Positions 60,401 through 64,000 of a stretch of DNA of 64,000 nt are shown here, in pieces. Position 1 is the stretch's first letter. Each line of letters starts with the position of its first letter. Below the pieces are notes generated by a model that saw only the letters and a program-made list of their open reading frames with translations, was not told the origin of the DNA and ran no database searches. Origin of the DNA: Larus michahellis (lineage: Eukaryota > Chordata > Aves > Charadriiformes > Laridae); the NCBI RefSeq assembly GCF_964199755.1, contig NC_133896.1, positions 102,206,301 through 102,270,300 of the forward strand, written 5' to 3'. A program made the position numbers and the translations under genes.

Positions 60401-63379
60401 AAATAAAGTTGATTTTGCACCAAAGCTCAAAATGTAGGCAAGAGTATTAAAATAGGATTTTTCATAAAACATTTTGAAGCCATATGATCACCAAAACCAA
60501 GTCTTTCTCACAGTCTTTTTCAGCACAGTGACATTCTCTATTTTGAAGTGGTTTTGCCTGAAGTGAGAAAAAACGACCACCAAACCCAAAATGACATACA
60601 TACTTGATTGGTTTATAAGCTAATTTCTGTTTTAAAGCTAGTTTTGTAAGCTGTTTCTGTGTTGAAGTAGCTTACAAAAGATAGATATTCAAAACAAATA
60701 CGGATATGCACATACTGAGAAGTCATCCAGGTTTTCAATTCTTTGGACAGCCTTGCATGAGAAAGAATAAAAGATGACACAGGAAGAAATGGGTTGTGTT
60801 ACCTACTTAGATTTCCAGTTACAAGGCAGGCATTTCTCACAAAGGAGAAAGGGAGCAGATTAGGTAAACAAGCTGTTTCCTTGAGCCAGAGAATTTCCAA
60901 CCTTTGTCACTGCTTGGGTAACGTATTTGCACAATATCCAGATTTTATCTAGTACTGTCATTTTAACATGAGATTTTAGTGTTCATGTGATTTGTATCCA
61001 TCCCCCCATCTTGTTTTTCATGTATGATTAGGTTTCAGACAAACTCTATCAAGTAAACCCAAGCATTCTCCAAATGCAACCCCATTTCAAGATGAATTGA
61101 TTGTAAAAGCAAGAGTTTGCTCTTCGTGCTCCCTCTTACAGTAGCACGGTAATGAAGCAAGTGCTAGAGCCAAGAAGAGCAGAGCTGGAAGTGTAGCTAC
61201 AAGAATATACAGAACTGTTTTAAGACTAGTTAGGCCCTGGGTTGTCAGCACTGACCAAATGATGAGAGCTCTTAATGGCTGAGTTCAATTGAAACTATAC
61301 CACCTGCCCTAATATATGGTATTTCAGTGGATCACATGCCACGTTTTCTGGGTTCAAAACAGCTCGTTGAAGAGGACATTCCTTTGCCCTGCTATGTCCT
61401 GCTCAGGCCATCCAGGAGAAGGATATCCTGTCATCCATCCTCCTGGGGCCTGCTCTGTTCACCACAGGCCAGTTTACTACTTCATTACAAACTGTCATTC
61501 AAAATGAAAGTGTGGGTAAAGAAGGAAGCAGGATTCACATGTTGTTCTCACAAACCCCGCTAGTGAAGGACCTTTGAATTGGGTCCCTTTTTTAGCCTAG
61601 AATTGCCATGGTAACACTTCTCTGTATGGATGTTGCCGGTATCTTCTCCAGCAGTTAGTTTATGCACCCACCAAGCAACTCACTACATCTTTTGTTCAGC
61701 TCCTGGTTAATGATTCTGAGCTTGCTTTACTTGGAGCTCTTACGGTTGTTTTCTTCCTGACCCTCAAAAGAGAGCTGATTTCTCACTCTCTTCCCTCACC
61801 TAAATTACTCTTAGGAATTAAAAGGAGAAAGACTAAAGTGCAAGATACTGGCTGAGAGGTATTAATGTGGGGCCCATCCTCATAGGAGCCATGCTGCCAA
61901 GACCCTCAGGAGGAAACTAGTTTTCCAGGACACCACGTCTCCAGCCACACACCGCTTTTGCTATCAAAAGGACTGCCCAGCTACTGCTACAAGGAGTTTG
62001 CACAGCATGGTTAGCTAGCCTTTACTTTGTGCAGGAAACTTAAATACAGGCTTTAGCCTCGCTTATTTCTGACAGAGTTGAAATAGGGGATAGGAGAAGA
62101 GGACTGAATAAAGATTTGAAGAGGGTATGGTGAGTTGTATCGGCTTGAATTACCAAGGTTTGAATGGGATTATCAGCCGGTCAGGCGACCAAGATGAAAC
62201 TAGATTATTCACTATGCAGCCGCACTGCTAACAAGGGTTGGATACCATGAAAGGTCAATGACCTTTTCTCATACCTTTGGCATTTATCTTCTTAACCATT
62301 ATCTAAATCCTCTCAATTGCCTACCTGTGTTCAACATGTTGTGCATAATCCAGCCTCACAAATCCCTCTGTGATCTCCGAGACACTGTTCTTGCCCACTG
62401 AGAGTCCCAGAGCCATTCTTTGGAAGCTGACCGCTAGGCACATTACTTAACACCCCAATAAAAGCATTTTCCACTAGGGTGCTTTCAGGCTTGTGGAGGA
62501 ATATGACCACGCAGAGGCAGGCAGCATTTTCAACAGTGAGGAAGCAGCTGATACCAGTTCACTGAAGTCTTCAGCAAGTCACTTAACCTTCCAACAGGGG
62601 CTAACCAGCTACAGTACATGCTAGCTGCTTGCTACAGGTAAGGAAAGGACATATGCCAGCCCCTGGAGAGCTTGCCCAAGCCTGCTTAAAGCAACAACAG
62701 GTTTCCCTTTGCTTCCTCCACCCACCTTCCTTTCCTATTCAATTCACCACATCTTTCCCTGCATCTCCTCACATCTCATTTCAACAGCGATACAAATCCC
62801 TTTACTTTTCAGTCCTCTTTTTTTAATAGAAGTGGCCCCTTTCATCCAGGTATTGTTGGTGCTATTAATTGTTTGGCTATATATCCTTTGCTGCCCTAAT
62901 TACTGCTCCTTGACACATATTTTTCCACTACCCTTACATTTATGTATTTCATTTCATAGCCTCCTATCTCTTCAGTCCTTGTTCCATTTAGTGTTCTGAT
63001 TTTACCCTGTAGACCCACTCCAAGTAATAAATACTTGTTTTGATAATAAACTCAGAGGAGAATTTGACTGACTTTCTTTCCAAGTCCTTTTGATAAAACC
63101 AGGTTATGTACTTGTTGCAGTAGCAGCCAGAGGGTGCCACTGAAATGAAAGTTTCTATTGTGCTAAGCACTTTAAAGGCACAGTAGTCTGACTAGTTGTA
63201 GTCACAAGACACTTTGCCCTTTGGAGAAGTTCAAGGTTTCTAAAAGCATTGACCCCAAAGGAGATAAAAACTAAACCATTTAAAATGAGATTCTGCACAG
63301 TAAGCAGTATTTATCCGCAACTGTTAAAGGAAGAAATGTATTGTGAAATGGTGATGAAAGGGGAGCTTTCAAGAAATGT
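54480..63379. other. AT-rich DNA, no gene recognised
   Basis: No protein family was recognised on either strand. It contains an alternating purine-pyrimidine tract (58498-58545). Exon-like open stretches at 58323-58486 and 62830-62999 are discussed as leads. Confidence 0.5.
58498..58545. repeat. Alternating purine-pyrimidine tract with palindrome
   Basis: CATATGCGTGTATATGTGC is followed by ATATGTATGTATACATACAC, a near-perfect inverted repeat centred on GTATAC. Confidence 0.85.
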
Positions 63380-64000
63380 GCCCAGGTGGCCAACAAGGCC
63401 AACAGCATTCTGGCTTGTATCAGGAATAGCGTGGCCAGCAGGAGTAGGGAAGTGATCGTGCCTCTGTACTCGGCACTGGTGAGGCCTCACCTCGAGTACT
63501 GTGTTCAGTTCTGGGCCTCTCTGTACAAGAGGGACACTGAAGTGCTGGAGCGTGTCCAGAGGAGAGCCACCAGGCTGGTGAGGGGTCTGGAGACCAGGTC
63601 ATATGAGGAGAGGCTGAGGGGGCTGGGCATGTTTAGCTTGGAGAAGAGGAAGCTGAGGGGAGACGTCATTGCCCTCTACAACCACCTGAAAGGAGGGTGT
63701 AGAGAGGTGGGTGTTGGCCTCTTCTCCCAGGTGAATAATGACAGGACCAGAGGAAATGGTCTGAAGTTGTGGCAGGGGAGGTTTAGGTTAGATATTAAGA
63801 AGAACTACTTCACTGAAAGAGTGGTCAGGCACTGGAACAGCCTGCCCAGGGAGGTGGTTGAGTCACCACCCCTAGAGGTATTTAAGAAACGTCTAGATGT
63901 GGCACTTCAGGGCATGCTCTAGTGGCAGAGAGTGTAGGTTGTTTGGTTGTACTCGATGATCTCAAAGGTCCTTTCCAACCATGAAGATTCTATGATTCTA
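63380..64000 (+). mobile_element. CR1 LINE 3' fragment with long open ORF2 end
   Basis: The frame is open from about 63386 to 63922 (178 codons). It includes [57 protein letters not shown] and [19 protein letters not shown]. This is the C-terminal end of CR1 ORF2, without start or catalytic core. The 3' UTR ends GATTCTATGATTCTA at the window edge, so the element is complete at its 3' end. It is the least decayed CR1 copy here by open reading frame. Confidence 0.96.

Noticed and set aside
63386..63922. 178-codon open frame near the right edge
   Set aside because: It is the C-terminal end of CR1 ORF2, not a host gene.

Overview
The window looks like a stretch of bird nuclear DNA. At least nine fragments of the avian LINE CR1 are scattered through it. 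Several carry the typical CR1 3' end (ACCTTTAAGATC... ending in copies of TATGATTCTA), and two carry long parts of the CR1 reverse-transcriptase reading frame. Coding sequence is sparse and split into short exons. No prokaryotic-type operon, tRNA, rRNA, CRISPR array or complete provirus was seen.

Left part (1-5.8 kb): the first four coding exons of CIP2A (KIAA1524; inhibitor of PP2A), all on the minus strand, read in frame from an ATG at 5774 to residue 152. The gene runs off the left edge. Its start lies in a CpG-rich promoter (about 5.08-5.96 kb) that contains a YY1-type site. A GC-rich minisatellite with eight near-identical 35-bp units lies in intron 1. Next to the promoter is a degenerate, 3'-truncated CR1 reverse-transcriptase fragment (6.2-7.6 kb).

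Middle-left (12.6-19.4 kb): three coding exons of SH2D1B (EAT-2), the SH2 adaptor of SLAM-family receptors, also on the minus strand. They give 122 residues in frame, with a complete SH2 core and the phosphotyrosine-binding Arg31. The last short exon was not identified. In human, SH2D1B is on chromosome 1 and CIP2A lies next to DZIP3 on chromosome 3. I see no DZIP3 here, so the gene order differs from human.

Middle and right (20-64 kb): mostly non-coding sequence with CR1 fragments, small tandem duplications and low-complexity tracts. The important exception is a plus-strand exon at 51,965-52,321/52,326. It encodes an immunoglobulin V domain whose FG loop (LIPLPY, followed by L-E-A-S-S-N) aligns without gaps to the MYPPPY ligand-binding loop of CD28/CTLA-4 and also resembles TMIGD2 (CD28H). 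I regard it as part of a CD28-family receptor gene. Its other exons are uncertain; candidate transmembrane exons are listed as leads. In human, HHLA2, the ligand of TMIGD2, lies two genes from CIP2A, which makes this location interesting.

Several further stretches look like exons because they have an open frame, an acceptor and a donor, but they match no family I recognise. They are given as low-confidence leads, because AT-rich non-coding DNA produces such stretches by chance.
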